Source: Microlunatus sp. Gsoil 973 (GTDB lineage Bacteria > Actinomycetota > Actinomycetes > Propionibacteriales > Propionibacteriaceae). From it: DNA of 64,000 nucleotides. The position numbers were made by a program, and so were the translations under genes. This document shows, piece after piece, positions 32,354 through 40,805 of the stretch (positions are counted from its first letter, which is position 1; every line of letters starts with the position of its first letter). The stretch spans positions 1,550,001 through 1,614,000 of the forward strand of contig NZ_CP046122.1 in the NCBI RefSeq assembly GCF_009707365.1, given 5' to 3'. Below the pieces are notes generated by a model, which was given only the letters and a program-made list of their open reading frames with translations, was not told the origin of the DNA and searched no databases.

Positions 32354-33031
32354 CCTGCGGGCCAGAATGATGTTGTCCAGCACTGTTCCGGCCTGTCCGT
32401 CGGGGCCGGTCGCCTGCCGTTCGACGCTGTCACAGCGTTCCACCGCCCACTCCTCGGGGGAGAGTGCGAGACTGTCGAACGTTTCGGCGAGCGGCGGCAG
32501 GTCAGGCATCTCGTGCCTGTCCTCGTCCTCGCTTGCATCGCCCTGTTGGTTCTGGTGGTGATGACGCGCCCAGGGCGGCGGTTCCCCGTGGTCGACGATC
32601 AACAACCGTCCGCCGTCGGCGACGGCCGCGGCGGCGTTTCGCAACACGGTCGCCCGGGGGAACTCCACCGGAGAGTGCAAGTACTGGGCCGACACCAGAT
32701 CGAAGCGGCCGGCGGGGAAATCCATGGCGAGGTCGTACCGTTCGAACGTGATCCGGTCGCCGACGCCGGCCCGGTCTGCGGCATCCCGGCCTCGGGACAG
32801 CGCCGTTTCGGAGATGTCGACCGCGGTCACCCGCCAGCCCTTGTCGGCCAGCCAGATGGCATCGGCACCCTCACCCGCACCCAGATCCAGCACGCTGCCA
32901 GGCTCGAGTTCGGCAGCGACCTCGGCGAGCACCTGGTTGACCCGCCCGCTCCAGATGCGGTCCTTCTCGGCATAGCGCCCCTCCCAGAACCGAGTCGCAT
33001 CCTCGGTCGCCGCATCGTGCTCGGTCATCAT
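32345..33031 (-). CDS. Class I SAM-dependent methyltransferase
   Basis: The 228-aa protein opens ATRFWEGRYAEKDRIWSGRVN, a pattern of TehB/thiopurine-type methyltransferases. The SAM motif is VLDLGAGEGADAIWLADKGW with acidic VTAVDIS. A DLVSAQYLHSP strand follows. A His-rich insert (PPWARHHHQNQQGD) is odd for the family. GGAAGGGAG lies before the ATG pair at 33031/33028. The substrate is unknown; detoxification of a small molecule is typical for relatives. Its C-terminal codons enter the 18-bp tandem repeat, which suggests repeat-driven change of the tail. Confidence 0.8.
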   Translation of the reverse strand: MMTEHDAATEDATRFWEGRYAEKDRIWSGRVNQVLAEVAAELEPGSVLDLGAGEGADAIWLADKGWRVTAVDISETALSRGRDAADRAGVGDRITFERYDLAMDFPAGRFDLVSAQYLHSPVEFPRATVLRNAAAAVADGGRLLIVDHGEPPPWARHHHQNQQGDASEDEDRHEMPDLPPLAETFDSLALSPEEWAVERCDSVERQATGPDGQAGTVLDNIILARRIG

Positions 33032-33177
33032 CTGCTCCCTTCCGCCAGAACCGTCGCGTCCCATTCTGTCCGCTGCACGACGACGCTTCCCTCGCCCCTC
33101 GTTCGCCGCCCCGTCATTCACCCCTCCTCCGCAAGGTCAGCCACCCGGTCATCCGCCACGTCATCCACCCGGTCGTC

Positions 33178-33252
33178 CGCAAGGTCAAAGTTTGAGCGAG
33201 GGGTCGCCCGACCCGGCGTGTCGCAGCCACTGGATCAAACTTTGACCTTCGC
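33178..33252. repeat. Palindromic-ended 74-bp repeat, copy 1
   Basis: The element has perfect 15-base inverted ends, AAGGTCAAAGTTTGA and TCAAACTTTGACCTT, flanked by CGC on the left and CGC on the right. The inside contains a further small hairpin, GGTC-GCCC-GACC. It differs from copy 2 at one interior base over its length. AT-rich arms in a high-GC region make it stand out. Confidence 0.85.
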
Positions 33253-33320
33253 AAATGCGACGGGACGTATCGGCTCCGTACGGGAGCCGCGGCCGTCGTG
33301 GACCGCCTCCCCGTCCCGTA

Positions 33321-33394
33321 CGCAAGGTCAAAGTTTGAGCGAGCGGTCGCCCGACCCGGCGTGTCGCAGCCACTGGATCAAACTTTGACCTTCG
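33321..33394. repeat. Palindromic-ended 74-bp repeat, copy 2
   Basis: It has the same 15-base inverted ends as copy 1 and the interior CGGTCGCCCGACCCGG in place of GGGTCGCCCGACCCGG. It is in the same orientation, 143 bases downstream. It ends 45 bases before the dnaE2 stop. Confidence 0.85.
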
Positions 33395-33438
33395 GAGGTC
33401 ACGCCGGAGGCAAGCCGAGTGGGCAGGACCGGGGCAGA

Positions 33439-36400
33439 TCAGCGGAAGTCTCGGGAGAGGTAGCGGCGCGGGATCACGGTGGCCGCCCGGGGAACCACCT
33501 CGACCAACCGCTCGAGCCGATCGGCCGAGAGATTCGTCACCCCGTCGGTGTGCTCGATGGTGCCACGAATGATCATCCCGTTGGTGTTGCGGGCGATCCG
33601 CCGGTAGCGCTTCCACAACACCTCGGTGCAGATGATGTTGAGCATCCCGGTCTCATCCTCGAGATTGAGGAACGTGACACCGCCGGCGGTGCTCGGCCGC
33701 TGCCGATGGGTGATCATCCCGGCCACCTTGACCCGGCGGCGGTCGTAGCTGTGACCGTTGCTGAAGAGTTCCCTGATCGGAACGACACCAAGATCGTCCA
33801 GTTCTCGGCGCAGATGCCCGATCGGGTGATCATCGGGCGAGATCCTGGTCGCCCAGAAGTCGGCGAGGGTGAGTTCGGGGATGCTCATCCCGGGCAACTC
33901 CGGTGGTTGCGCGTCGATCGCCGTACCTTCCAGTTGATCAGCGCTGTCGGAGTATCCGGCATTCCACAACGCCTGTCGCCGGGACAGGCCGAAGCTGTCG
34001 AAGGCGCCCGCGGTCGCCAGCGCCTCGGCCTGTTTGACGGTCAGTCCCGCTCGCCGGACAACATCGTTGATTCCCGTGTACGGCTTCCGCTCGCGTTCGG
34101 CGACGATCCGCTCGGCAATCTCTGTGCCCAACCCCTGCACCGCGGTGAATCCGAGTCGTACGGCGAGAGCACCATCGCGACGATGAGCCGGAGTCGGATC
34201 ATCGACGTTCGGATCGTAGGTACCCACCGGCGGCTGATCATGGTCACAACAACTGTCCAATCCGGTCGGTTCCGCTGTCAGCCGCTTTCTCGCACCACCT
34301 GCTGCATCCCGCACCGTGTGTACGTGGTGCGGCGTGCAACTGCCGGTGCGGGAAGGGGGATCAGCGGCGGGATGAGCGGCGGGATGAGCGGCGGGATGAG
34401 CGGCGGGGTGAGCGGCGGCGAAGGGCTCGAGGCCGGTCTCCACCGCACTGGCCACGATGTCCGGTCGGCGAACCTCGACACCATGTCTGCGGGCATCGGC
34501 GACCAGCGACTGCGGCGAGTAGAAGCCCATCGGCTGGGCGCGCAGCAGACCGGTCAGATAGATCGCCGGATAGTGCAGCTTGAGCCAGGCGGTGGCGTAC
34601 ACGATCAACGCGAAGCTGATCGCGTGGCTCTCGGCGAAACCGAAGTTGGCGAAGGCCTCGATCCGCTCGTAGATGCTCTGGGCAAGATCACCGGTGACGC
34701 CGTTGGCGGCCATCCCGTCGAAGAGTTTCTGCCGCAGCCGCTCGATCTTCTCCACACCGCGTTTGGATCCCATCGCCCGGCGCAGCAGATCGGCATCGTC
34801 ACCGGTGCAGTCGCCGACCGTCATCGCGATCTGCATCAACTGTTCCTGGAAGAGTGGTACGCCCAAGGTCCGGGACAGCACCGGTTCCAACATCGGATGT
34901 GGATAGCTGACCGGTTCCAGTCCGGTGGCCCGGCGGATGTACGGATGCACGGCGCCACCCTGGATCGGACCGGGCCTGATCAGCGCCACCTCGATCACCA
35001 GGTCATAGAACTTCCGCGGCTGCAACCTGGGCAGGGTGCCGACCTGCGCGCGGCTCTCCACCTGGAACAGCCCGATCGAATCGGCCTTGCAGAGCATGTC
35101 GTAGACGGCCTGCTCCTCCTTCGGGATGGTGGCGAACTCCCAGCGTTCACCGAGATGCTCGGCGGCGAGGTTGAAGGTGTGGTTGATCGCGTTCAGGATG
35201 CCCAGGCCGAGGAAGTCGAACTTGACCAGCCCCATCCAGGCGCAACTGTCCTTGTCCCACTGCAGGACGGTGCGGTTCTCCATCCGGGCATGCTCGATCG
35301 GCACCACTTCACCGACAGGTTGCTCGGTCAACACCATCCCCCCGGAATGGATGCCCAGGTGCCGCGGTGCGCCGATCAACTGGTTGGCCAAGGTGATCAC
35401 ACCGGTCGGTATCTCGTGATCATCATCGGTCGGCACCGATGCCCAGTGATCGATCTGTTTGGACCAGGCGTCCTGCTGTCCGGGCGAGTAGCCGAGCGCC
35501 TTGGCCATGTCCCGGACCGCGGACTTGGGTCGATAGCTGATCACGTCGGCGACCTGGGCGGCGTTCCGACGGCCGTATCGCCGGTAGACCTCTTGGATCA
35601 CTTCCTCGCGGCGGTCGGAGTCGAAGTCGACGTCGATGTCCGGCTCCTCCTCGCGGGTGGTCGCCAGGAAGCGTTCGAACGGCAGATCATACTTGATCGG
35701 ATCGACGGCGGTGATCTTGAGCGTGTAGCAAACCACCGAGTTGGCCGCCGATCCCCTGCCCTGGCAGAGAATTCCTCGTTCCCTGGCAAAACTGACCATG
35801 TCGTGCACGATCAGGAAGTAGCCCTCGAAACCCTTCTCCTCGATCACCGCCAATTCTTTGTCCAGCCGTTGTTGCGCCCGTTCGCGGATGTCCGGGTAGA
35901 GCTCGTCGGCACCGCGCCGGGACAGCTCGCGCAGCCAGGACGTCGGCGTGTGACCGTCCGGCACGTTCAGTTTGGGCAGCTTCGGTCTGGCGGCACGAAG
36001 ATCGAAAGCAAGCTGCCGACCAAGATCAGCGGCACGTCGGACCGCACCGGGATAGCGCACGAACCGCTGCTGCATCTCAGCACCAGAACGCAGGTGGGCC
36101 GATGGCGGCGGCAACCAGGCGTCCATCTCGGCAAGACTGCGTCGCGCCCGGACCGCTGCGGTCGCGGTCGCCAGCCGATACCGGTCCGGTGCAGCATAGT
36201 GCGCGTTGCCACTGGCGATCGTCGGCAGATCGTGGTCTGCTGCCAGTACTGCCAGATGATCATTGATCAAGGAGTCGTTCGGCAGCCCGTTGTCGTTCAA
36301 TTCGACAACCACATGATCGAGTCCGAAGAGTGCAGTCAGTCGGTCCAACTCGTTGGCCGCCGCTTCGTGATCGAAACGATCATGCTCAACACCGAGCGCC

Positions 36401-36996
36401 TGTCGTACGGCTCCCTTGCGGCATCCGGTCAGGATCACCCAATGACCTGCCGAGCCGGCCGCCAGTTCCTCCAGGTCGTAGACCGGTCTGCCCTTCTCAC
36501 CGCCCCGCAGGTGCGCTTCGGTCATCGCTCCTGCGAGGCGGCGATATCCCTCGACGCCGTCGGCCAGGACCAGCAAGTGGCTGCCCACGGGATCGGGAAC
36601 ACCGGTCTGTGCGGCGGTCAGCTGCAGCGACAGTTCGGCACCGTAGACGGTGGCCAACCGGTATTCCCTGGCTGCCTCGGCGAACCGGGCCGCCCCGTAG
36701 AAACCGTCATGATCAGTCAGCGCCAGTGCGTCCAGTCCGAGTCGTACGGCTTCCTCGATCAGGTCCTCCGGGTCGCTGGCGCCGTCCAGGAAACTGAAGT
36801 TGGAGTGGGCATGCAGTTCAGCGTAGGGAACGGTGGGGCCGTCCGGAGGCCGGACATCGTCTCTGGCCTGGTACTCCTCGCGGTGGTGCCACCCGGGGCC
36901 GTTGTCACCGTGCGGGTTCTCCCATGGCTTGGGCGTCCGCCCGGACAGTTTGCGCTCCAGCTCCGACCAGGTGATCGGTGGATTGTTGTAGGCCAT
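33439..36996 (-). CDS. dnaE2: Error-prone DNA polymerase III alpha subunit DnaE2
   Basis: This translesion polymerase works with ImuA' and ImuB in SOS mutagenesis. The 1185-aa protein starts MAYNNPPITWSELERKLSGR. The PHP domain follows (VPYAELHAHSNFSFLDGASD). Polymerase motifs include CQGRGSAANSVVCY and the catalytic acids in EPDIDVDFDSDRREEV. QWDKDSCAWMGLVKFDFLGL and FGFAESHAISFA follow. A C-terminal OB fold is present (VKVAGMITHRQRPSTAGG). Between VRRPDIVAS and AVRLGF there is an insertion of roughly 75 residues with an AAHP repeat, absent from usual members. No beta-clamp motif was sought in detail. Confidence 0.92.
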   Translation of the reverse strand: MAYNNPPITWSELERKLSGRTPKPWENPHGDNGPGWHHREEYQARDDVRPPDGPTVPYAELHAHSNFSFLDGASDPEDLIEEAVRLGLDALALTDHDGFYGAARFAEAAREYRLATVYGAELSLQLTAAQTGVPDPVGSHLLVLADGVEGYRRLAGAMTEAHLRGGEKGRPVYDLEELAAGSAGHWVILTGCRKGAVRQALGVEHDRFDHEAAANELDRLTALFGLDHVVVELNDNGLPNDSLINDHLAVLAADHDLPTIASGNAHYAAPDRYRLATATAAVRARRSLAEMDAWLPPPSAHLRSGAEMQQRFVRYPGAVRRAADLGRQLAFDLRAARPKLPKLNVPDGHTPTSWLRELSRRGADELYPDIRERAQQRLDKELAVIEEKGFEGYFLIVHDMVSFARERGILCQGRGSAANSVVCYTLKITAVDPIKYDLPFERFLATTREEEPDIDVDFDSDRREEVIQEVYRRYGRRNAAQVADVISYRPKSAVRDMAKALGYSPGQQDAWSKQIDHWASVPTDDDHEIPTGVITLANQLIGAPRHLGIHSGGMVLTEQPVGEVVPIEHARMENRTVLQWDKDSCAWMGLVKFDFLGLGILNAINHTFNLAAEHLGERWEFATIPKEEQAVYDMLCKADSIGLFQVESRAQVGTLPRLQPRKFYDLVIEVALIRPGPIQGGAVHPYIRRATGLEPVSYPHPMLEPVLSRTLGVPLFQEQLMQIAMTVGDCTGDDADLLRRAMGSKRGVEKIERLRQKLFDGMAANGVTGDLAQSIYERIEAFANFGFAESHAISFALIVYATAWLKLHYPAIYLTGLLRAQPMGFYSPQSLVADARRHGVEVRRPDIVASAVETGLEPFAAAHPAAHPAAHPAAHPAADPPSRTGSCTPHHVHTVRDAAGGARKRLTAEPTGLDSCCDHDQPPVGTYDPNVDDPTPAHRRDGALAVRLGFTAVQGLGTEIAERIVAERERKPYTGINDVVRRAGLTVKQAEALATAGAFDSFGLSRRQALWNAGYSDSADQLEGTAIDAQPPELPGMSIPELTLADFWATRISPDDHPIGHLRRELDDLGVVPIRELFSNGHSYDRRRVKVAGMITHRQRPSTAGGVTFLNLEDETGMLNIICTEVLWKRYRRIARNTNGMIIRGTIEHTDGVTNLSADRLERLVEVVPRAATVIPRRYLSRDFR
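34363..34410. repeat. 12-bp tandem repeat within dnaE2
   Basis: Four copies of AGCGGCGGGATG (the fourth with one change, and a degenerate fifth) encode an AAHP repeat in DnaE2. They lie in the unusual insertion of the protein and keep the frame open. Confidence 0.85.
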
Positions 36997-37053
36997 CAGG
37001 CCAACCCGGCCGGGACACGATCCGCGGATCCACCCGAAGGTGCGTCCGGCGAA

Positions 37054-37073
37054 TTGGTAACACGTGGTACCAA
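37054..37073. promoter_or_regulatory. Near-perfect 20-bp palindrome between imuB and dnaE2
   Basis: TTGGTAACACGTGGTACCAA pairs 9 of 10 positions of its half-sites around a CACGTG-like centre. It lies 58 bases upstream of the dnaE2 start, in a 198-base gap that lacks a LexA box. It has the form of a TetR-type operator. The regulator is unknown. Confidence 0.4.
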
Positions 37074-37194
37074 ATCCATCGAGGACTCCGGGATGATCCG
37101 TGGATTCGGCAATAGGTGGCACGAAATCTGCGCTGGGAGGCGAAGGCACTCGGGCATGATCATCCCTGGCGTGATCAAACCGGCCGTGATCGGA

Positions 37195-38808
37195 TCAGTC
37201 ATAGCGTGCCTCGGTGAACCAGTCGCCCCCGGAGACCATCAGCAACCAGGCGCTGCCGTCGGACGCGACGAGCTGGAAGCGTGCCCGCAGCTGTGTGTCA
37301 GGATCCTCCCACCAGCGTTCGTCGATCGGCCACGGACCGACCCACGCCTCGACCGGGGTGAAGCGATGGTCGGTCGTCGGACGGAACCTTGCCGGCTCCC
37401 CGGTGATCGCGCCGCGGTCGGTGATCTTGATCGGCTGTCCTTCGTGATCAAGGACGATCGCAGGCAACGGTTGGCAGAAGACCCGGGTCGGCGCCGGTGG
37501 CGGCAGGCTTCCGGGCCACGGCAGGCCGGTCGGTCGCAGCCCGGTCGGTTGTTCGCCCCACGGTGTCCCGGCCTGCCGATCGGCCGGCTCCCGGCCGCCC
37601 TGTACCTGCGCGGTGAGGACGCCGTCGAAGCCGATCATCCCTTGCACCCGGGCGATTCCCCGCTGGATCTTCTCGTCCGGAGCACTCCCCCACAGCCCGT
37701 CACCTTGATCACCGATCGACTCGATGTCGACCGGAACCAGCCGCACCGAACTGACCGGGTCGGGCGGCGGATCGGCCTGCAGCTGCCACCGCAACCGGTC
37801 GATGATGTCGGCGGAATCGAACCAGCGTGGATGCGCCCAGCGACGGGACCGGATCCAGCCGTTCTCGGTGCTGATCTCGATGCTGATCGCCGTACATACC
37901 TGGCCGTGCCTGGCAAGACCGGCGACGAATCGGTCTGCGGCCTGCCTGCTGCTGAAGGCGATCGGCTCAATCGTCTCCAGACCAGGTGCGAAGTCGACCT
38001 GCTGTTCGCGTTCGGGTGGCACGAGCCGGCCGCTGGCCTTGCGAACGGACCGTCCGGAGGCAAGTCGATGGGCATTGGCGCCGGACAGTCCGAATCTGGT
38101 CAACACGTCCCGTGCCGACAGCCGGGCGAAATCGCCCAGGGTGGTGATTCCCATCCGCAGCAGGACGCCGACCAGGTCGTCATCGGCCAGAACACCGATC
38201 GGCAATCCGGCGAGGAAGGCCGTGCCCTGGCCGGGCTCGATCACGACGTGGTCCTGGACGGCGGCTGCCCGCGCAGCCTGCTCGGCGGTGAACAGTTCGT
38301 CGGCGATGCCGATCCGGACGTCCCAGACACCTGCCGAGACCAGTTTCTCGGCGAGCAGTGCCGCCGCCTCGGTCTCCCCGCCGTAGTACCTGCTGGGCAC
38401 CGTCAGGGCACAGATCCCCGGCCGGATCGCCTCGACACCTGGACTGAACTCCTCGATCGTGGTCAGTACGGATTCGAACGCCCGGGCATCGAGATCGGGA
38501 TTGTGGTCGATGACCAGCAGTTCCGGACACCGTGCGGCGGCGTCCCGCTTGCGCATCCCGCGGCGTACGCCGTCAGTCCTGGCGGCGACCGAACAGGCGA
38601 AGACCTCGCCCTTGGCGACCACGGCGACCGGCAGGTGGGATGGCAGGTTCTCCGCCTCGAGTGCGGCGATCACCGGCCAGTCCGGGAACCAGACCACCAT
38701 CACCCGTCGCTCGTCCGGTGTCTTCGGCGAGGCAGCCTGCGTCCGCACCGGAGGTGCCGGTCGACTGGATCGGATGGCCAACCCGGATGATGGAAGTGTC
38801 CTGCTCAC
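37195..38808 (-). CDS. imuB: ImuB, catalytically atypical Y-family polymerase-like protein
   Basis: ImuB is the adaptor of the actinobacterial mutasome, linking DnaE2 to the sliding clamp and ImuA'. The 537-aa protein has VMVVWFPDWPVIAALEAE, FACSVAARTDGVRRGMRKRDA and LGDFARLSARDVLTRFGLSG. The catalytic carboxylates of Y-family polymerases are not evident: the usual DxD and SxDE-like sites read WFPDW and EEFSPGVE. A Pro-rich segment precedes the C-terminal domain. The start is a GTG at 38808 directly after GGAGGA, which is very close spacing, so a start within the next 30 codons remains possible. A perfect LexA box lies 10 bases upstream. Confidence 0.88.
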   Translation of the reverse strand: MSRTLPSSGLAIRSSRPAPPVRTQAASPKTPDERRVMVVWFPDWPVIAALEAENLPSHLPVAVVAKGEVFACSVAARTDGVRRGMRKRDAAARCPELLVIDHNPDLDARAFESVLTTIEEFSPGVEAIRPGICALTVPSRYYGGETEAAALLAEKLVSAGVWDVRIGIADELFTAEQAARAAAVQDHVVIEPGQGTAFLAGLPIGVLADDDLVGVLLRMGITTLGDFARLSARDVLTRFGLSGANAHRLASGRSVRKASGRLVPPEREQQVDFAPGLETIEPIAFSSRQAADRFVAGLARHGQVCTAISIEISTENGWIRSRRWAHPRWFDSADIIDRLRWQLQADPPPDPVSSVRLVPVDIESIGDQGDGLWGSAPDEKIQRGIARVQGMIGFDGVLTAQVQGGREPADRQAGTPWGEQPTGLRPTGLPWPGSLPPPAPTRVFCQPLPAIVLDHEGQPIKITDRGAITGEPARFRPTTDHRFTPVEAWVGPWPIDERWWEDPDTQLRARFQLVASDGSAWLLMVSGGDWFTEARYD

Positions 38809-38818
38809 TCCTCCATAT

Positions 38819-38834
38819 TCGAACTTTTGTTCGA
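38819..38834 (-). promoter_or_regulatory. LexA (SOS) box upstream of imuB
   Basis: TCGAACTTTTGTTCGA is a perfect dyad matching the actinobacterial SOS box TCGAAC-N4-GTTCGA. It ends 10 bases before the imuB start and could also affect the flavodoxin gene starting at 38957 on the other strand. Confidence 0.9.
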
Positions 38835-38956
38835 TGTAGTCAACCGGCGCGATGGACTTTGGTCACCAGGATCCCGGGCCGTCCGCAGGGTCCGCGCCGG
38901 CCCGCGCTGGGCCAGTCTGGATCCACAGACTGTGTGTCCACCGACGGGGAGGGACC

Positions 38957-39529
38957 ATGACACAGCAATCGCCGACAACCCTGGTTGTCGTTGAATCAGC
39001 GTTCGGAAACACCCGACGAATCGCCGATGCCATTGCAGCGGGAATCGGCACCAGAACAGCGGTGATCGACATCGACGAGGCACCGTCCACTGTGCCGGCA
39101 GGGATCGATCTCCTGGTCATCGGCGGCCCGACCCACGCGCTCGGCATGAGCCGTCCGCAGAGCCGGCAGGATGCCCAAGGACAAGGCGGCGCGGCATCGA
39201 GCCGTGGGATCCGTGAGTGGATCGCAGAGCTGACACCACAACCCGGCTGCCGTGTTGTCACCTTCGACACCAAGTCCGGCAGCCTGCGTCGGCTGGCAGG
39301 TTCGGCGGCGAACCGAGCAGCCCGCAAGCTGCGAGGCAACGGCTTCGCTCTGGCTGCCCGCCCGATGAGTTTCTACGTCGCCGATCTCAAGGGTCCGCTG
39401 CTGGACGGCGAGATCGAACGTGCCACTGCCTGGGGTCGTGACCTCGCCGCAAAGGTCGGCGTACCACCAGACACACCGGCAGCAGACGCACCGGCACCGA
39501 ATCCGTCGGCAACAAGGAGTGACCGATGA
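38957..39529 (+). CDS. Flavodoxin-like protein
   Basis: The 190-aa protein has the FMN-binding P-loop analogue VVVESAFGNTRRIADAIAAG and a conserved GGPTHALGMSRPQSRQDA loop. A CRVVTFDTKSG strand follows, and the tail is Pro/Ala-rich. GGGGAGGGACC precedes the ATG. FMN-dependent electron transfer is likely; the partner is unknown. Its stop overlaps the next start (ATGA), so it forms an operon with the DUF4389 membrane protein. The block sits between imuB and imuA' on the opposite strand. Confidence 0.8.
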   Translation: MTQQSPTTLVVVESAFGNTRRIADAIAAGIGTRTAVIDIDEAPSTVPAGIDLLVIGGPTHALGMSRPQSRQDAQGQGGAASSRGIREWIAELTPQPGCRVVTFDTKSGSLRRLAGSAANRAARKLRGNGFALAARPMSFYVADLKGPLLDGEIERATAWGRDLAAKVGVPPDTPAADAPAPNPSATRSDR

Positions 39530-40308
39530 CCGACACCGCACATTTCGACAACCCACCGACCACCCATCCGCTGGTTGTTCGTGGCGATCTCGGGACGCCG
39601 CCCGGTCGCTGGCTGTGGCTGGTGAAGTGGGTGCTGGCCATTCCGCACTACATCGTGCTGTTCTTCCTCTGGATCGCCTTCCTGGTCGTCACGGTGATCG
39701 CGTTCTTCGCCATCCTGTTCACCGGAAGGTATCCGCGGTCACTCTTCGACTTTGCAGTCGGCGTGCTGCGGTGGAACTGGCGGGTGAGCTTCTACAGCTA
39801 CGGAGTGTTGGGCACCGACCGCTACCCGCCCTTCACCCTTGGCGACGTGCCCGACTATCCCGCCGGGCTCCAGCTCAGCTATCCCGAGACGTTGTCCCGC
39901 GGACTTGTGTTGGTCAAGTGGTGGCTGCTGGCCATCCCGCACTATCTGGTGCTGGCCGCGTTCTCCGGAGGTGCCTATTTCGCCGTCCGGAGCACCCAGT
40001 ACGACGACCGACCGGACGCGATCGGAGTGATCGGCGCTCTGCTGCTGATCGTCGGTTTCGGCCTGCTGTTCACCGGCAGGTACCTGCCCGGCGTCTTCGA
40101 TTTCGTGATGGGCATCCAGCGCTGGGTCCTCCGGGTGGGTTGCTATACGGCGCTGCTCACCGACGTGTATCCGCCGTTCCGGCTCGATCAGGGCGGATCG
40201 GAGCCGAGCACACCACCGCCTGCACCCAGAGGGCCGGACTTCGTCGCAGCAAGCCAGGAGGCCCAACCTGCGACCGGACCGGAGCCGGGGCGGGAGACAT
40301 TCGGATAG
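39526..40308 (+). CDS. DUF4389 membrane protein
   Basis: The 260-aa protein contains two DUF4389-like repeats. The first is WLVKWVLAIPHYIVLFFLWI...ILFTGRYPRSLFDFAVGVLRW and the second is LVKWWLLAIPHYLVLAAF...LLFTGRYLPGVFDFVMGIQRW. Each has two membrane helices plus an amphipathic FxFxxGxxRW stretch, followed by a YPPF segment. The C-terminal 45 residues are disordered. The function is unknown. It is translationally coupled to the flavodoxin gene. Confidence 0.8.
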   Translation: MTDTAHFDNPPTTHPLVVRGDLGTPPGRWLWLVKWVLAIPHYIVLFFLWIAFLVVTVIAFFAILFTGRYPRSLFDFAVGVLRWNWRVSFYSYGVLGTDRYPPFTLGDVPDYPAGLQLSYPETLSRGLVLVKWWLLAIPHYLVLAAFSGGAYFAVRSTQYDDRPDAIGVIGALLLIVGFGLLFTGRYLPGVFDFVMGIQRWVLRVGCYTALLTDVYPPFRLDQGGSEPSTPPPAPRGPDFVAASQEAQPATGPEPGRETFG

Positions 40309-40362
40309 CACCCACAGGTTCAGCTCATCCGGCAGGCTTCTACATTTCGTAGAATTTCGCGG

Positions 40363-40800
40363 GTGTCGGACCAGTCGAAGTCTCGTGTCCTGGCGATCGG
40401 ACCAGCGATCGCTGCGGTGATCGTCCTCTTCGGCTGCGCGGCACCCGGTCCGCCGAGTTCGCCGGCTCCGACGACATCGGCCGGTCCAAGCACCCAACCG
40501 TCCCAGGCATCACCATCACCGCCTGCGGATTCGTCATCGGCGGCGGCAGCGGGAAGCGTCCGCCGACCGTCGATCAACACCCTGCGTACTGCGCTGGAGT
40601 CGTACTTCCGGGACGACAAGGACCTGCCGGCAGACAAGGCGGAGGTGGCAGCCGACTGCGCTGTCTATCCGACCTACCAGGAGTTGTCTCCCGCGTCGCT
40701 GAAGCTGCTCGTCAACCAGGATGCTGCCGACCTGACAGCAAGTGAGCAGAGCGTGTTCGGCGATGTGGTGACCGAATGCGTCACCTCGGCCGTCGGCTGA
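40363..40800 (+). CDS. Small lipoprotein
   Basis: The 145-aa protein has a GTG start, a hydrophobic signal (AIGPAIAAVIVLFGC) with lipobox Cys, and a Ser/Pro/Thr-rich linker. A helical domain of about 75 residues follows, with LRTALESYFRDDKDLPADKAE and two Cys (DCAVYP, TECVTS) that may form a disulfide. I do not recognise the domain. It converges on imuA' with 5 bases between the stops. Confidence 0.6.
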   Translation: MSDQSKSRVLAIGPAIAAVIVLFGCAAPGPPSSPAPTTSAGPSTQPSQASPSPPADSSSAAAAGSVRRPSINTLRTALESYFRDDKDLPADKAEVAADCAVYPTYQELSPASLKLLVNQDAADLTASEQSVFGDVVTECVTSAVG

Positions 40801-40805
40801 CAGGA

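Larger units (their letters stand above)
33032..33438. other. 407-base gene-free region with repeats
   Basis: No convincing gene lies here. It holds two copies of a 74-bp palindromic-ended repeat (33178-33252 and 33321-33394). A third CCGCAAGGTCA fragment lies at 33127-33137, and a short direct repeat CCACCCGGTC[A/G]TCCGC lies between it and the first copy. The rest has no recognisable signal. It separates the methyltransferase start from the dnaE2 stop. Confidence 0.6.

Noticed and set aside
32046-32561. Repetitive proteins with SQPIRP or DPVNRF units from the plus strand
   Set aside because: They are translations of the 18-bp tandem repeat, which stays open in every frame, and no start signal supports them.
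32978-33438. CRISPR-like array from the repeated AAGGTCAAAGTTTGA sequences
   Set aside because: Only two full copies exist, 143 bases apart, with inverted ends inside each copy and no spacer regularity or cas genes.
33298-38790. A very long plus-strand open frame (about 1830 codons) across dnaE2 and imuB
   Set aside because: It is the antisense shadow of two well-supported genes, caused by GC-rich codon structure, and resembles no protein.
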